This document shows positions 45,108-54,691 of a stretch of DNA of 64,000 nt, piece by piece. The stretch comes from Bacteroidaceae bacterium. GTDB lineage: Bacteria; Bacteroidota; Bacteroidia; Bacteroidales; Bacteroidaceae. A model generated the notes under the pieces. The model worked only from the letters and a program-made list of their open reading frames with translations, searched no databases and was not told the DNA's origin. The position numbers and the translations under genes are program-made. Each line of letters starts with the position of its first letter. Position 1 is the stretch's first letter. The stretch is taken from positions 1 to 64,000 of the forward strand of contig JAGAQY010000025.1 of NCBI GenBank assembly GCA_017622495.1, written 5' to 3'.

Positions 45108-46268
45108 ATGAACGACTTTTTTAACTTTATCGGAAACAACCTCGTAGACTTCTGGCAATACACCGGTTTTGCCAATGCTACGTGGGGACATATCGTGATG
45201 ATTCTGGTAGGATGCCTCTTCATCACACTTGCCATCAAGAAGGGTTGGGAGCCATTGTTGCTCGTGCCCATAGGCTTCGGTATCATCCTGGGCAACATCC
45301 CTTTCAAGGCCGACGCAGGCCTCGAGATTGGTCTCTACGAAGAGGGTTCAGTGCTCAATATCCTCTATCAGGGTGTGAAGACCGGTTGGTACCCACCCCT
45401 CATCTTCCTCGGCATTGGTGCCATGACCGACTTCGGTCCGCTCATCGCCAATCCTAAGATGATGCTCGTAGGTGCTTCTGCACAGTTCGGTATCTTCGCT
45501 GCCTATATCATTGCATTAGCCCTCGGCTTCGAGCCCGACCAGGCAGCGGGTATCGCCATCATCGGCGGTGCCGACGGACCTACCGCCATCTTCCTGTCGT
45601 CGAAGCTCGCGCCCAACCTCATGGGAGCCATCGCCGTGTGTGCCTACTCCTACATGGCCCTCGTGCCCGTGATCCAGCGCCCCATCATGCGCCTGCTCAC
45701 CACCAAGAAGGAGCGCCTCATCCGCATGGAGGCTCCCCGTCAGGTATCACAGACCGAGAAGATCATCTTCCCCATCGTAGGTCTGCTGCTCACCGCGTTC
45801 ATCGTGCCCAGCGGTCTGCCCCTCCTGGGTATGCTCTTCTTCGGTAACCTGCTCAACGTAAGTGGCGTAACCGGCCGTCTGGCCGAGGCAGCCAAGGGTC
45901 CGCTGATCAACTGTATCACTATCCTGCTCGGTCTCACCGTAGGTGCCTCTACCCAGGCAAGTGAGTTCCTCACCCCTTCTACACTGAAGATCCTGCTCGT
46001 AGGTATCACAGCCTTCATTATCGCTACCGCCAGCGGTGTGTTGTTCGTGAAGTTCATGAACCTCTTCCTCCCGAAGGGCAAGAAGATCAACCCGCTCATC
46101 GGTAACGCCGGTGTATCTGCCGTGCCTATGGCAGCCCGTATCTCTCACGATGAGGGTCAGAAGGCCGACCCCACCAACTACCTGCTCATGAATGCCATGG
46201 GTCCCAACGTAGCCGGTGTTATCGGTTCGGCCTGTGCAGCTGGTGTATTGCTCGGATTCTTGATCTAA
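45108..46268 (+). CDS. mmdB: Na+-translocating decarboxylase beta subunit
   Basis: The 386-residue integral membrane protein decarboxylates carboxybiotin and exports Na+. It has about nine to eleven helices. The family's Na+/carboxybiotin region is visible as AGIAIIGGADGPTAIFLSSKLAP, containing the essential Asp, along with ILYQGVKTGWYPPLIFLGIGAMTDFGPL and the later GNAGVSAVPMAARISHDEGQK. It ends the mmd cluster; a terminator follows at 46288-46318. The enzyme class is firm, while the substrate (methylmalonyl-CoA) comes from the neighbours. Confidence 0.95.
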   Translation: MNDFFNFIGNNLVDFWQYTGFANATWGHIVMILVGCLFITLAIKKGWEPLLLVPIGFGIILGNIPFKADAGLEIGLYEEGSVLNILYQGVKTGWYPPLIFLGIGAMTDFGPLIANPKMMLVGASAQFGIFAAYIIALALGFEPDQAAGIAIIGGADGPTAIFLSSKLAPNLMGAIAVCAYSYMALVPVIQRPIMRLLTTKKERLIRMEAPRQVSQTEKIIFPIVGLLLTAFIVPSGLPLLGMLFFGNLLNVSGVTGRLAEAAKGPLINCITILLGLTVGASTQASEFLTPSTLKILLVGITAFIIATASGVLFVKFMNLFLPKGKKINPLIGNAGVSAVPMAARISHDEGQKADPTNYLLMNAMGPNVAGVIGSACAAGVLLGFLI

Positions 46269-46287
46269 ACGCATTTTACTGCAACAA

Positions 46288-46318
46288 AAAAAGCGCGACC
46301 TATCGGTCGTGCTTTTTT
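46288..46318 (+). terminator. Terminator of the mmd operon
   Basis: GCGCGACC (46293-46300), loop TATC and GGTCGTGC (46305-46312, one G-T pair) are flanked by A7 on the left and T6 on the right. It can also end transcription from the panCD side. Confidence 0.9.
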
Positions 46319-46376
46319 GTTTTCCTGTTAGAATTCTGCCCAAAGGCACACAATCCAATAATTTACTTGCTTATAT

Positions 46377-46721
46377 CTACAAGCTATTCCCTACTTTGGG
46401 GAAGATGACTGTAGGACGGAATTCGCGAGCTTCATCGGGGGTCATCTGCGCATAAGCCATGATGATGACCACATCATCGGGTTGCACGAGACGGGCCGCT
46501 GCGCCATTGAGACAGATACAGCCTGACCCACGCTCGCCTTTAATAATATAGGTAACGAAACGCTCTCCGTTATTATTGTTCACAATATGCACCTGCTCGC
46601 CTTCGAGCATACCGGCAGCATCCATCAGATCTTCGTCAATAGTAATGCTTCCCATATAGTTGAGGTTAGCCTCGGTGACACGGGCACAATGTATCTTCGA
46701 TTTCAGTACAGTAACCAACAT
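46377..46721 (-). CDS. panD: Aspartate 1-decarboxylase
   Basis: The 114-residue pyruvoyl enzyme makes beta-alanine for pantothenate. The self-cleavage site YMGS (Gly24-Ser25) is present, as are the N-terminal [18 protein letters not shown] and the [11 protein letters not shown] segment with the catalytic-site Asn. It is 5 bp downstream of panC, so both form an operon. Confidence 0.97.
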   Translation of the reverse strand: MLVTVLKSKIHCARVTEANLNYMGSITIDEDLMDAAGMLEGEQVHIVNNNNGERFVTYIIKGERGSGCICLNGAAARLVQPDDVVIIMAYAQMTPDEAREFRPTVIFPKVGNSL

Positions 46722-46726
46722 AGCTT

Positions 46727-47569
46727 TTATTTATATCTGATGTTATCAATCAAGCGCACCTTTCCACAATACACAGTGATGCAACCTACTATATAATCAG
46801 TATCGTCCCATGAAGCTACAGGCTGCAGTGTATTGCCGTCCACTACCTCATAATACTCCAACTCCAGGCCTTCAGTACCGGCTATAGCCTGTTCTACCAT
46901 TTGCTTAGTCTCCGTTAAGGTATGAAGTTTGGCATAATCAAGGCTCGCAAAGAGAGTTTTTGATATCGCCAATGCCGTAATACGCTGTTCAGGGGTAAGC
47001 AGGGTATTGCGACTGCTGAGAGCCAATCCATCTTTTTCTCTGACGATAGGGCACCCCACGACCTGCAGTTTAAAGCCCAATTGACGTACCATTTCACGGA
47101 TGATAGCCAACTGTTGGAAGTCTTTCTCTCCGAAGTAAGCACGATCGGGTTCTACGTACATGAATAGTTTGCTCACAATCTGCGCTACACCGTTGAAATG
47201 TCCTGGACGATACACCCCTTCCATCACTTTATCCAAAGGAGCAAAGTCAAACACACGCGTATCAGGTTCTGGATACACCTCCTCTACCGAAGGTGCAAAC
47301 ACATAGTTAGCGCCCAAGCTTGACAGCAATGCACAGTCGGCATCCAGGGTACGGGGATAACGTTCGAGATCCCCCTTATCATTGAATTGTGTAGGGTTGA
47401 CAAACACACTCACCACTGTCACGTCATTCTCAGCCACACTGCGTTGTACCAGTGAAGCATGGCCTTCGTGCAAAGCACCCATCGTAGGCACCAGCCCTAC
47501 GCTCTTGCCTTCGGCACGGGCAGCGGCAAGGAAGGCGCGCAATTTATCTACAGTTTCTACTACTATCAT
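46727..47569 (-). CDS. panC: Pantothenate synthetase
   Basis: The 280-residue enzyme joins pantoate and beta-alanine using ATP. The ATP-binding [13 protein letters not shown] (HIGH-like), [18 protein letters not shown] and the [21 protein letters not shown] block are clear. The frame is open nine codons further to 47596, but that position overlaps the -7 box at 47594-47601, so I chose the ATG at 47569. It precedes panD, completing the last two steps of pantothenate synthesis. Confidence 0.96.
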   Translation of the reverse strand: MIVVETVDKLRAFLAAARAEGKSVGLVPTMGALHEGHASLVQRSVAENDVTVVSVFVNPTQFNDKGDLERYPRTLDADCALLSSLGANYVFAPSVEEVYPEPDTRVFDFAPLDKVMEGVYRPGHFNGVAQIVSKLFMYVEPDRAYFGEKDFQQLAIIREMVRQLGFKLQVVGCPIVREKDGLALSSRNTLLTPEQRITALAISKTLFASLDYAKLHTLTETKQMVEQAIAGTEGLELEYYEVVDGNTLQPVASWDDTDYIVGCITVYCGKVRLIDNIRYK

Positions 47570-47593
47570 TTCGTATATTTCTGAAAAACCGTG

Positions 47594-47601
47594 CAAAGGT
47601 A
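47594..47601 (-). promoter_or_regulatory. -7 box of panCD
   Basis: TACCTTTG on the minus strand matches TAnnTTTG, 24 bp before the panC ATG. Confidence 0.6.
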
Positions 47602-47723
47602 CAACTTAATTGTGAATTATGGATTATGAATTACAAATTATTTTCTCCACGAAGCGCCAAACGCCACACCAAACACATTATCAGCCATTTAACAAACATT
47701 ACAATTAAAAACAAAGTAAATCC

Positions 47724-47756
47724 TTGCCTTTATGCCACTTTTTTTTAGTATCTTTG
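47724..47756 (+). promoter_or_regulatory. Promoter of the GT5-like gene
   Basis: TATCTTTG (47749-47756) fits the -7 consensus, and TTG (47724-47726) lies 22 bp before it as a weak -33. The leader to the ATG at 47824 is about 60 nt. Confidence 0.55.
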
Positions 47757-47823
47757 CATGAAAATTTGTGATGGAGAGTGTTTTATCCATTAAAGGGAAG
47801 TCATAAGAACATAAAGAATAGTG

Positions 47824-48639
47824 ATGAAAGCCAACAAAATTCTATTTATCGCACAAGAGATTGTACCGTTTACAGAAAGTAGCGCAATCGCAGACAACTG
47901 CCGTTTTTTATTACAAGCTACCCAAGAGAGAGGACATGAGATCAGGACATTCATGCCCAAATGGGGCAACATCAACGAACGCCGCAATCAACTGCATGAG
48001 GTAATACGCCTCACAGGTATGAACATCATCGTTGACGACACCGACCATCCACTTATCATCAAGGTAGCTTCAATCCAGGCATTGCGCACCCAGGTTTTCT
48101 TCATCCTCAACGAAGATTTCTTCCGTAACCACTTGAACACTCGTGACAGTGCAGGTAACGAATATCCCGACAACGACGAGCGCACCATCTTCTTTGCACG
48201 CAGTGTACTGGAGACGGTAAAGAAGCAATCATGGTACCCCGACGTAATCCATTGTCATGGATGGATAGGCGCTCTCACAGGACTCTACATCAAGACCTTC
48301 TATAAAGACGAGCCTGCATTCCGCAACACAAAATTCGTATATTCGCTATACGATGATGCTTTCGCAGCCAACTTCCCTGAGAACTACCTGAAGAAGGTAA
48401 TTATAAAGAATATGGAAGAGGTCGATTTCAGCGACATCGCTACACCCGTCACCTATCAAGAACTTAGCAAGATTGCTATCCGTTGGTCTGACGGTGTAAT
48501 ACAAAACAGTGAGAATACAGACCCCGCCTTGATAGAATATGCACGTTCGCTCGGCAAGCCCATCCTGGAGTACAAGACTGGTAAGGAATATGCCGATGCA
48601 TGCAGTGATTTCTACAACCAGCTATACAACCAAGACTAA
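47824..48639 (+). CDS. Glycogen/starch synthase N-terminal domain protein
   Basis: The 271-residue protein matches only the N-terminal half of GT5 glycogen synthases: KILFIAQEIVPFTESSAIADNC (the loop that corresponds to KVGGLADV), IHCHGWIGALTGLYIK and the later KFVYSLYDDAF. The C-terminal nucleotide-binding domain is absent, so it cannot be a complete synthase by itself. Similar short proteins next to DUF4270 and panC are known to me from Bacteroidales. The function is open. I prefer the ATG at 47824 over a GTG one codon earlier. It is 9 bp before the DUF4270 gene. Confidence 0.8.
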   Translation: MKANKILFIAQEIVPFTESSAIADNCRFLLQATQERGHEIRTFMPKWGNINERRNQLHEVIRLTGMNIIVDDTDHPLIIKVASIQALRTQVFFILNEDFFRNHLNTRDSAGNEYPDNDERTIFFARSVLETVKKQSWYPDVIHCHGWIGALTGLYIKTFYKDEPAFRNTKFVYSLYDDAFAANFPENYLKKVIIKNMEEVDFSDIATPVTYQELSKIAIRWSDGVIQNSENTDPALIEYARSLGKPILEYKTGKEYADACSDFYNQLYNQD

Positions 48640-48648
48640 CTTTTTAAG

Positions 48649-50034
48649 ATGAAAAAATCTATTGCATATATCCTTACAGTTCTCGTATGTCTCGTTGCTT
48701 GCGACGACACCACGGTGAATTTGGGGAATAGCATAACCCCTGAGGCTGACTCAATAGCAATCAAGACCAAAAGTTACTATGCCACTACTCGTTCCGTAGC
48801 CATAGATTCTGTATTGGGTAAGACGAGCAAGGTATATCTCGGTCGTTTCACTGACCCGCAGACAGGTTCGTTACTTGAGGCCGACTTCATCGCTCAGTTC
48901 AACTGCGTTGAGGGTGGCGATGTTTTTCCACCAGCCGACAGCATTCAGGGTGACAGTGCATTACGTACAGAGTTGCGTCTTTTCTTCACGATCTTCTTCG
49001 GTGACTCTACCAACACGATGGGAACCGAGGTCTACGAACTACACGAGACATTAAGCGAAGATGAGAAGTACTACACCAACATTGACCCCACTCGTTTCTA
49101 CGATCCTTCCAATGCACCATTAGCCAGTAAGATATACACCGCTATAGACTACACACTTGAGGATAGTGAGCTTGAAGATTCTGAGCACTATGCCAATGTA
49201 AGCATACCGCTTCCCAACAGCATAGGCAACGACATGATTAAGAAGTACCGCACCAACCCCGAGTTCTTCGCCAATGCAACCAGTTTCATTGAAAATATCT
49301 GTCCGGGCTACTATGTGAAATCCACCTATGGCGACGGCACTATACTCTACATAGATCAAGTAGCCCTGAACGTATATTTCCGCAACGCGCGTACCGACTC
49401 AGTCTACGTCACCCAATTTGTAGGTTCAGAGGAGGTTTTGCAGACCAACCGTTTCGAGACCAAGAAAGAGACTCTGACTCCGCTTGTCAACGATACCACT
49501 TGTACCTATCTTAAGACGCCAGCCGGTATCTTTACAGAGGTGACTCTTCCCGTAGAAGCAATGATGGAAGAGGGCGACAGTATCAATTCTGCAAAAATCA
49601 CCTTTACCCGCTACAACGACACAGGCAATTATTGGCACAAGTTTGGTGTTCCCCAAACGTTACTTATGGTACGCAAGAGCGACATGAGCAATTTCTTTGA
49701 CAAGAACAAGCTAACAGATAATATAACCTCTTACTACACTACATACAACAGTACCTTCAACCGTTACGAGTATAGCAATATAGCCCGTCTCATCATCCAC
49801 TGCTACAACGAGCGTGAAGCATGGTTTGCAGCACATCCCGAGCTGACGATTGAGGATTATGAAAACATGTATCCCGATTGGGACAAGGTGATGCTTGTTC
49901 CTGTTAGCACTGTCAGAGATTCAAAGAACAATATCGTCAACTTCCGGCACGACCTGAGCCTCAACTCTACACGTCTTGTCGGAGGTATAGACCAGATTGA
50001 AATCAAAGTCATCAGCAGCGCTTTCAACAAATAG
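48649..50034 (+). CDS. DUF4270 lipoprotein
   Basis: The 461-residue protein is exported with lipobox VCLVAC (Cys18) and is beta-rich throughout. It matches the DUF4270 family of Bacteroidetes envelope lipoproteins, for which no function is established. Typical features are the early DDTTVNLGNSITPEADSI and the repeated modules with Y-x-GRFTDPxTG (VYLGRFTDPQTGS). It is transcribed with the GT5-like gene and followed by a terminator at 50062-50090. Confidence 0.85.
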   Translation: MKKSIAYILTVLVCLVACDDTTVNLGNSITPEADSIAIKTKSYYATTRSVAIDSVLGKTSKVYLGRFTDPQTGSLLEADFIAQFNCVEGGDVFPPADSIQGDSALRTELRLFFTIFFGDSTNTMGTEVYELHETLSEDEKYYTNIDPTRFYDPSNAPLASKIYTAIDYTLEDSELEDSEHYANVSIPLPNSIGNDMIKKYRTNPEFFANATSFIENICPGYYVKSTYGDGTILYIDQVALNVYFRNARTDSVYVTQFVGSEEVLQTNRFETKKETLTPLVNDTTCTYLKTPAGIFTEVTLPVEAMMEEGDSINSAKITFTRYNDTGNYWHKFGVPQTLLMVRKSDMSNFFDKNKLTDNITSYYTTYNSTFNRYEYSNIARLIIHCYNEREAWFAAHPELTIEDYENMYPDWDKVMLVPVSTVRDSKNNIVNFRHDLSLNSTRLVGGIDQIEIKVISSAFNK

Positions 50035-50061
50035 GTCTATTATAAACCATACTCTATTACC

Positions 50062-50090
50062 AAAAGCTAATCGGTCGATTAGCTTTTTTT
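50062..50090 (+). terminator. Terminator after the DUF4270 gene
   Basis: AAAAGCTAATC (50062-50072), loop GGTC and GATTAGCTTTT (50077-50087) continue into a T run. Besides this hairpin and the promoter box at 50221, nothing else is evident in the 229-bp gap. Confidence 0.88.
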
Positions 50091-50220
50091 ATTATGTAAA
50101 GCTATTCAACAAAAGCACTCGATAATTACCACTTAGTCCAAAGACACAGTCGATTAAGCATCAGGGGAGATATTCATAAAAAAAACTAACAGAAGAGGAG
50201 AAGTATATTTTTTTTATATA

Positions 50221-50228
50221 TTTTTGCA
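50221..50228 (+). promoter_or_regulatory. -7 box of the PL11 / GH2-GH53 operon
   Basis: TATTTTTG fits TAnnTTTG, 36 bp before the ATG at 50264, inside a T-rich stretch. Confidence 0.55.
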
Positions 50229-50263
50229 TTTCAAAGGCATCAATTATTTAACACTATACTTGA

Positions 50264-53200
50264 ATGAAAAAGAATCTTCTACGGTTAATGCTCGGCATCG
50301 GCATTGCAGCAACAACTTTTAATGGCACAGCCCAGCGTATACAGCAACCCTTGGGACGCGGTGTGGTAGTAGCAGTAAATGGTTCATCGGCTACCGTCAC
50401 ATGGCGACGCTTGGCTCAAGAACCCGAGAACGCCACCTATAATATATATGTAAACGGCAACAAGATCACCTCTTCGCCCGTAGCCAACACCAACTATGCC
50501 ACCAACACTGCTAAGGTGCCCATAGGGAGCGAGGTAGCGGTGAGCGTGGTCGCTGACGGTAAGGAATCGGCGCTGAGCACTCCCTACAAGGTGGCGAGCC
50601 GCGACCTGCGCAACATGTTCATGAGCATCCGCTTCGACGCATCGCCCCTCACAGCCTCAGGATACTCTACCGACTATGTATGGCCAGCCGACCTCGACGG
50701 CGACGGTGAGATGGACTACGTAGTGAACCGCAAGAGCCTGTCTACCGGGCTCGACAACTATATCGAAGGGTACTTGCGCACAGGCGAGCACCTGTGGACG
50801 GTGAAGCTCGGCCCCAACGAGCTTAGCTGTGCCGGACAGGACGATATGATACTGGCCTACGACATGGACTGCGACGGCAAGGCCGACGTGGTGTGCCAGA
50901 CGAGCGACGGCACCCAGTTCTGGGATGCCGGGAAGAAGACCTTCGGCCTCTACGTCAACGGACTCACCACGGGCGACACCGACGGTGACGGCATCATCGA
51001 TTATGAGACACAATCAACAAAGAATGCACCGCGCTACATGACCGTCGTGGATGGTATGACGGGAGCAGAGAAGTGCAGCGTGGAGCAGACCTACAACAAC
51101 TCATACAACCGCACCAACCGCGCGGCACTCATGGGCGACGAGTACAACAAGCACGTAGGACATGTAGGCGTATTCTACCCCGACGGCATACACCCCGCCA
51201 TGATCATGGAGTGGCACACACGCAACAGCAACGGCAGCCACAACTACCACAACAGTGCCTTCGCCTTCGATTTCAGCACTGGCAAGGCCGGTGAGTGGAA
51301 GGAACTCTTCTGCAAGAACACCGGAGGCCCTGCCTTCCATCAGATACGTATTGCCGATGTCGACGGCGACGGCCACGACGAGATGCAGACAGGCGGCTAC
51401 ACGATGGACCACGACGGCTTTACCCTCAACACCCCCGGTATTGCCCATGGCGACCGCTTCCGCACCAGCGACATCGACCCCGAGCGCCCGGGCCTCGAGA
51501 CCTTTGCCATACAGCAGAATGCCGGCGACATGCTCGGCCAGATACTCTACGATGCCGCTACGGGCGAGAGCATCAAGCGATGGTACCTCTCCGCCGTGGG
51601 CGACGTGGGCCGTGGCGAATGTATGGACGTAGACCCCAACCACCTCGGCTGGGAGATGTGGAGCACCATGGGCGGCGTTTACAATGCCAAGGGCGACCTC
51701 ATCCCCGAGCACACAGCCCCCTACCCCACTGAAGGCATCTGGTGGGACGGTGAGCTCGACCGCGAGATTGTGCAGTCAAGCGACAGCCATTACAACGTAT
51801 ATATCCAGGACTTCTACAAAGGACGCCTCATCGAGATTGCCAAACTCAGCGGCTGGCGCTACGTCACCGTATATGCCAAGCGTGCCGCCTTCTGGGGCGA
51901 CATCATAGGCGACTGGCGCGAAGAGCTGGTGCTGCTCCACAAGGAGAATGGCGTATGCGTAGGTATCGTAGGCTTCACTACCGACTACACCACCACAGTA
52001 GACAACATCTACTCCCTGCAGGAAGACCCCGCCTACCGCATGCAGTGCACCACCAAGGGATATTACCAAAGCCCCAACCCGGGCTTCTACTTAGGCTACA
52101 ACATGCCACGTCCGCAGCTGCCTCCCACCATGGTCACCGACCTCGTATGGAAGGGCACCGACAGCTTCTCCAACTATGAGCGCTCCGAGGCTGCAGCCTA
52201 TGCCGATGGCAAGAGCCTGCTCATCGACCTCTACACCGACGCCTCCGTCAGTGTGAACACTGCCATGCAGCCCTCCGTGCTCTATGCCATGCCCACGAAG
52301 GGACAGCGCGTCACACTCAGCGGCACAGGCAGTCTCACCGGCGATATGGATCTATGGAAGAGCCAGCAGGGAACCCTCGTGGCCAATGTTCCGCTCGACT
52401 ATACAGGAACCACCTACATCTCTGAAGGTACGCTTGAGGTCAATGGAGAGATTAAGGGAGACGTCAACCTCCGTGCCCGCGGCACCCTCAGCGGCAAGGC
52501 TATCGTCAACGCCATCAGCTTCGAGGGCGCCCTTAACTACGAGGGATGCCGCCTGATGCCTACCGAGCAGATGACCTTCAAGCAGGGCCTCAAGCTCGAC
52601 CACAAGGTATATATGGAGATGGACATCACTACTGCCGAGGGCAGTCAGCGTGCCGACCTCATCAAAGTAGAGGGCGACCTCGGCTTGTCAGCCCCAGCTA
52701 TATTTACCATCGTACCTGCCGAGAACGACGTGCAACCAGGCAAGTTCAAGCTCATCGAGTATACAGGCCAACTCACGGGCAAGGCTAACTTCTCCGTACG
52801 CGGACTTACAGGACTCTCCTACGAGATTGTCCACGAAGACAAGGCCATCTACCTCGTCATCAATGCCCAGCGCAGTGCCGCACAAGGCGTGATATGGAGT
52901 GGACACACCAGCAGCACTTGGGACTATCAGACTCCCAACTTCCTCCTTGGCACCGACACCACCGAGTTTGTGGCAGGCGACGAGGTAGAGTTCAACGACG
53001 AGGCACAATCCGTACTCATCACCCTCACCGACCTCATGCCCATCGGCAAGGTCACTGTCAACAACAACGAGAAGAACATCTCCTTCACCGGCGACGGCGG
53101 CCTCAGCGGCAGCGGCTCGCTCATCAAGGAGGGAAGTGGCCGGCTCAGCCTCGTCACCACCAAGAGCGACTACACAGGTCCTACCATCATTAACGGTGGC

Positions 53201-54691
53201 ACCGTACTCGTCAAGGAGCTTGCCGATGGCGGACTGCCCAGCTCCATCGGTGCAGCCAGCTCATCGCCCGAGAACCTACAGATAGGCAAGGCCACCCTCA
53301 ACATCGACAATGCCAATACGGCTACCGACCGTGGTATCACCCTCACCGACACCGCCTCTATACAAGTAAACAGTGGCACCACCTCACTCAAAGGCCAAAT
53401 CAAGGGCGATGGTATGCTCGTGAAGAAGGGAGCAGGCCAGCTCAACATCACCTACGGGGGAGCCAACACTTGGAGCGGAGGCACGCGCCTCGTAGCTGGC
53501 ACCCTGGCCATGGGCACCTGGAACACCACGTTCGGCACCTCCACGTCCAAGATTGAGGTCACGGGCAACAGCACCATCCGCATATTCGACCAGAACTCCA
53601 CCTCCACCGTGCCCAACCTCAACAACACCATCGACATCCTCAAGGGCAAGACTCTCACCATCGTAGGCGGCAAGCGCTGTGCCATCCGTGGCAAGCTCAC
53701 GGGCGAGGGCACCCTGCGCATCTCGTTCCCATACGTCCGTGGCGATGTATATACCAATATGTCCGCTTTCCAAGGCACCTACGAGGCCACCTCCGGTCAG
53801 CTTCGTCTGGCCAGCGCCATCGATCTCTCGCAGGGCACGCTCAAGCTCGGCGCCGATGTCTACGCAGCGCATGTCGAGGGTGGCGGCAAGAACGAGAAGA
53901 TACTCACCAGCAAGATTGGTGCCCTCACCAGCAGTGTCAACACCTGTACACTTGCCTCGGGCATCTGGAACGTAGGCTATCTCGGCACCGACGACACCTA
54001 TGCCGGCATCTTCAACTCATCGGCCACCATCAACAAGTATGGTGAAGGCACGCTCACCCTCACAGGAGCCAGCCAAGGCAAGCTCAACATCTACGAAGGC
54101 TGCGTACTGGTAGGCAACACCTCCACGGCTACGACGAGTGGCGCCACCACTGTCTACGAAGGCGGCAAGCTTGCCGGTGGTGGAAAGATTGCTGCCGTAA
54201 CCATCAAGAAGGGCGGCATCCTTGCAGCCGGAAAGAACAGCCTGCTCACCGGCACACTCACACTTACCGGCAACCTCAACGTCAACTCCGGCGGCATCCT
54301 CTACATACGTGCCCGCAACAACGGACGCACCGACACCTTCAAGGCCGACGGCAAGGTAACCCTCATGTCGCCCCTCTTCCAAATAGAGCACATCGGTGAC
54401 GGCTTCGCAGAGGGCGACGAGCTCCCCATCTTCACAGGCACAGGCACCATCAGCCTCTCGGGCACGCCCACCTTCGAGCCAGCCACACCTTGCGACGGCT
54501 GCGTATGGGACTACTCCACCCTGGAGACCGACGGCACCCTCCGCGTCATTGCCGACCCCACTGGCATTGACAATACAGAATTGGCAATTGACAAATCACA
54601 ATTGACAATCTACGACCTCACCGGCCGCAAGGTTGAGACTATTACGGAAAAAGGCATCTATATTATAAACGGTAAAAAAGTAATCCGATGA
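50264..54691 (+). CDS. PL11 rhamnogalacturonan lyase with beta-helix repeats and T9SS tail
   Basis: The 1475-residue exported enzyme has a signal peptide (cleavage near GTAQ, residue 23). A family 11 polysaccharide lyase domain covers about 24-620 (QPLGRGVVVAV, DLDGDGEMDYVVNRKS, DMDCDGKADVVCQTSDG, WWDGELDREIV); such lyases cut the rhamnose-galacturonate backbone of pectin and use Ca2+ bound by Asp-rich loops. Residues about 880-1420 hold autotransporter-type beta-strand repeats (GTVLVKEL, GTRLVAGTLAMG, GCVLVGNT, GGKLAGGG). The last ~35 residues (IYDLTGRKVETITEKGIYII) form a type A T9SS sorting tail. It overlaps the next gene by ATGA. Confidence 0.88.
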   Translation: MKKNLLRLMLGIGIAATTFNGTAQRIQQPLGRGVVVAVNGSSATVTWRRLAQEPENATYNIYVNGNKITSSPVANTNYATNTAKVPIGSEVAVSVVADGKESALSTPYKVASRDLRNMFMSIRFDASPLTASGYSTDYVWPADLDGDGEMDYVVNRKSLSTGLDNYIEGYLRTGEHLWTVKLGPNELSCAGQDDMILAYDMDCDGKADVVCQTSDGTQFWDAGKKTFGLYVNGLTTGDTDGDGIIDYETQSTKNAPRYMTVVDGMTGAEKCSVEQTYNNSYNRTNRAALMGDEYNKHVGHVGVFYPDGIHPAMIMEWHTRNSNGSHNYHNSAFAFDFSTGKAGEWKELFCKNTGGPAFHQIRIADVDGDGHDEMQTGGYTMDHDGFTLNTPGIAHGDRFRTSDIDPERPGLETFAIQQNAGDMLGQILYDAATGESIKRWYLSAVGDVGRGECMDVDPNHLGWEMWSTMGGVYNAKGDLIPEHTAPYPTEGIWWDGELDREIVQSSDSHYNVYIQDFYKGRLIEIAKLSGWRYVTVYAKRAAFWGDIIGDWREELVLLHKENGVCVGIVGFTTDYTTTVDNIYSLQEDPAYRMQCTTKGYYQSPNPGFYLGYNMPRPQLPPTMVTDLVWKGTDSFSNYERSEAAAYADGKSLLIDLYTDASVSVNTAMQPSVLYAMPTKGQRVTLSGTGSLTGDMDLWKSQQGTLVANVPLDYTGTTYISEGTLEVNGEIKGDVNLRARGTLSGKAIVNAISFEGALNYEGCRLMPTEQMTFKQGLKLDHKVYMEMDITTAEGSQRADLIKVEGDLGLSAPAIFTIVPAENDVQPGKFKLIEYTGQLTGKANFSVRGLTGLSYEIVHEDKAIYLVINAQRSAAQGVIWSGHTSSTWDYQTPNFLLGTDTTEFVAGDEVEFNDEAQSVLITLTDLMPIGKVTVNNNEKNISFTGDGGLSGSGSLIKEGSGRLSLVTTKSDYTGPTIINGGTVLVKELADGGLPSSIGAASSSPENLQIGKATLNIDNANTATDRGITLTDTASIQVNSGTTSLKGQIKGDGMLVKKGAGQLNITYGGANTWSGGTRLVAGTLAMGTWNTTFGTSTSKIEVTGNSTIRIFDQNSTSTVPNLNNTIDILKGKTLTIVGGKRCAIRGKLTGEGTLRISFPYVRGDVYTNMSAFQGTYEATSGQLRLASAIDLSQGTLKLGADVYAAHVEGGGKNEKILTSKIGALTSSVNTCTLASGIWNVGYLGTDDTYAGIFNSSATINKYGEGTLTLTGASQGKLNIYEGCVLVGNTSTATTSGATTVYEGGKLAGGGKIAAVTIKKGGILAAGKNSLLTGTLTLTGNLNVNSGGILYIRARNNGRTDTFKADGKVTLMSPLFQIEHIGDGFAEGDELPIFTGTGTISLSGTPTFEPATPCDGCVWDYSTLETDGTLRVIADPTGIDNTELAIDKSQLTIYDLTGRKVETITEKGIYIINGKKVIR

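Noticed and set aside
47824..48639. Frameshifted glycogen synthase pseudogene
   Set aside because: The stop is followed at once by a well-formed DUF4270 gene and no remnant of the second domain is seen.
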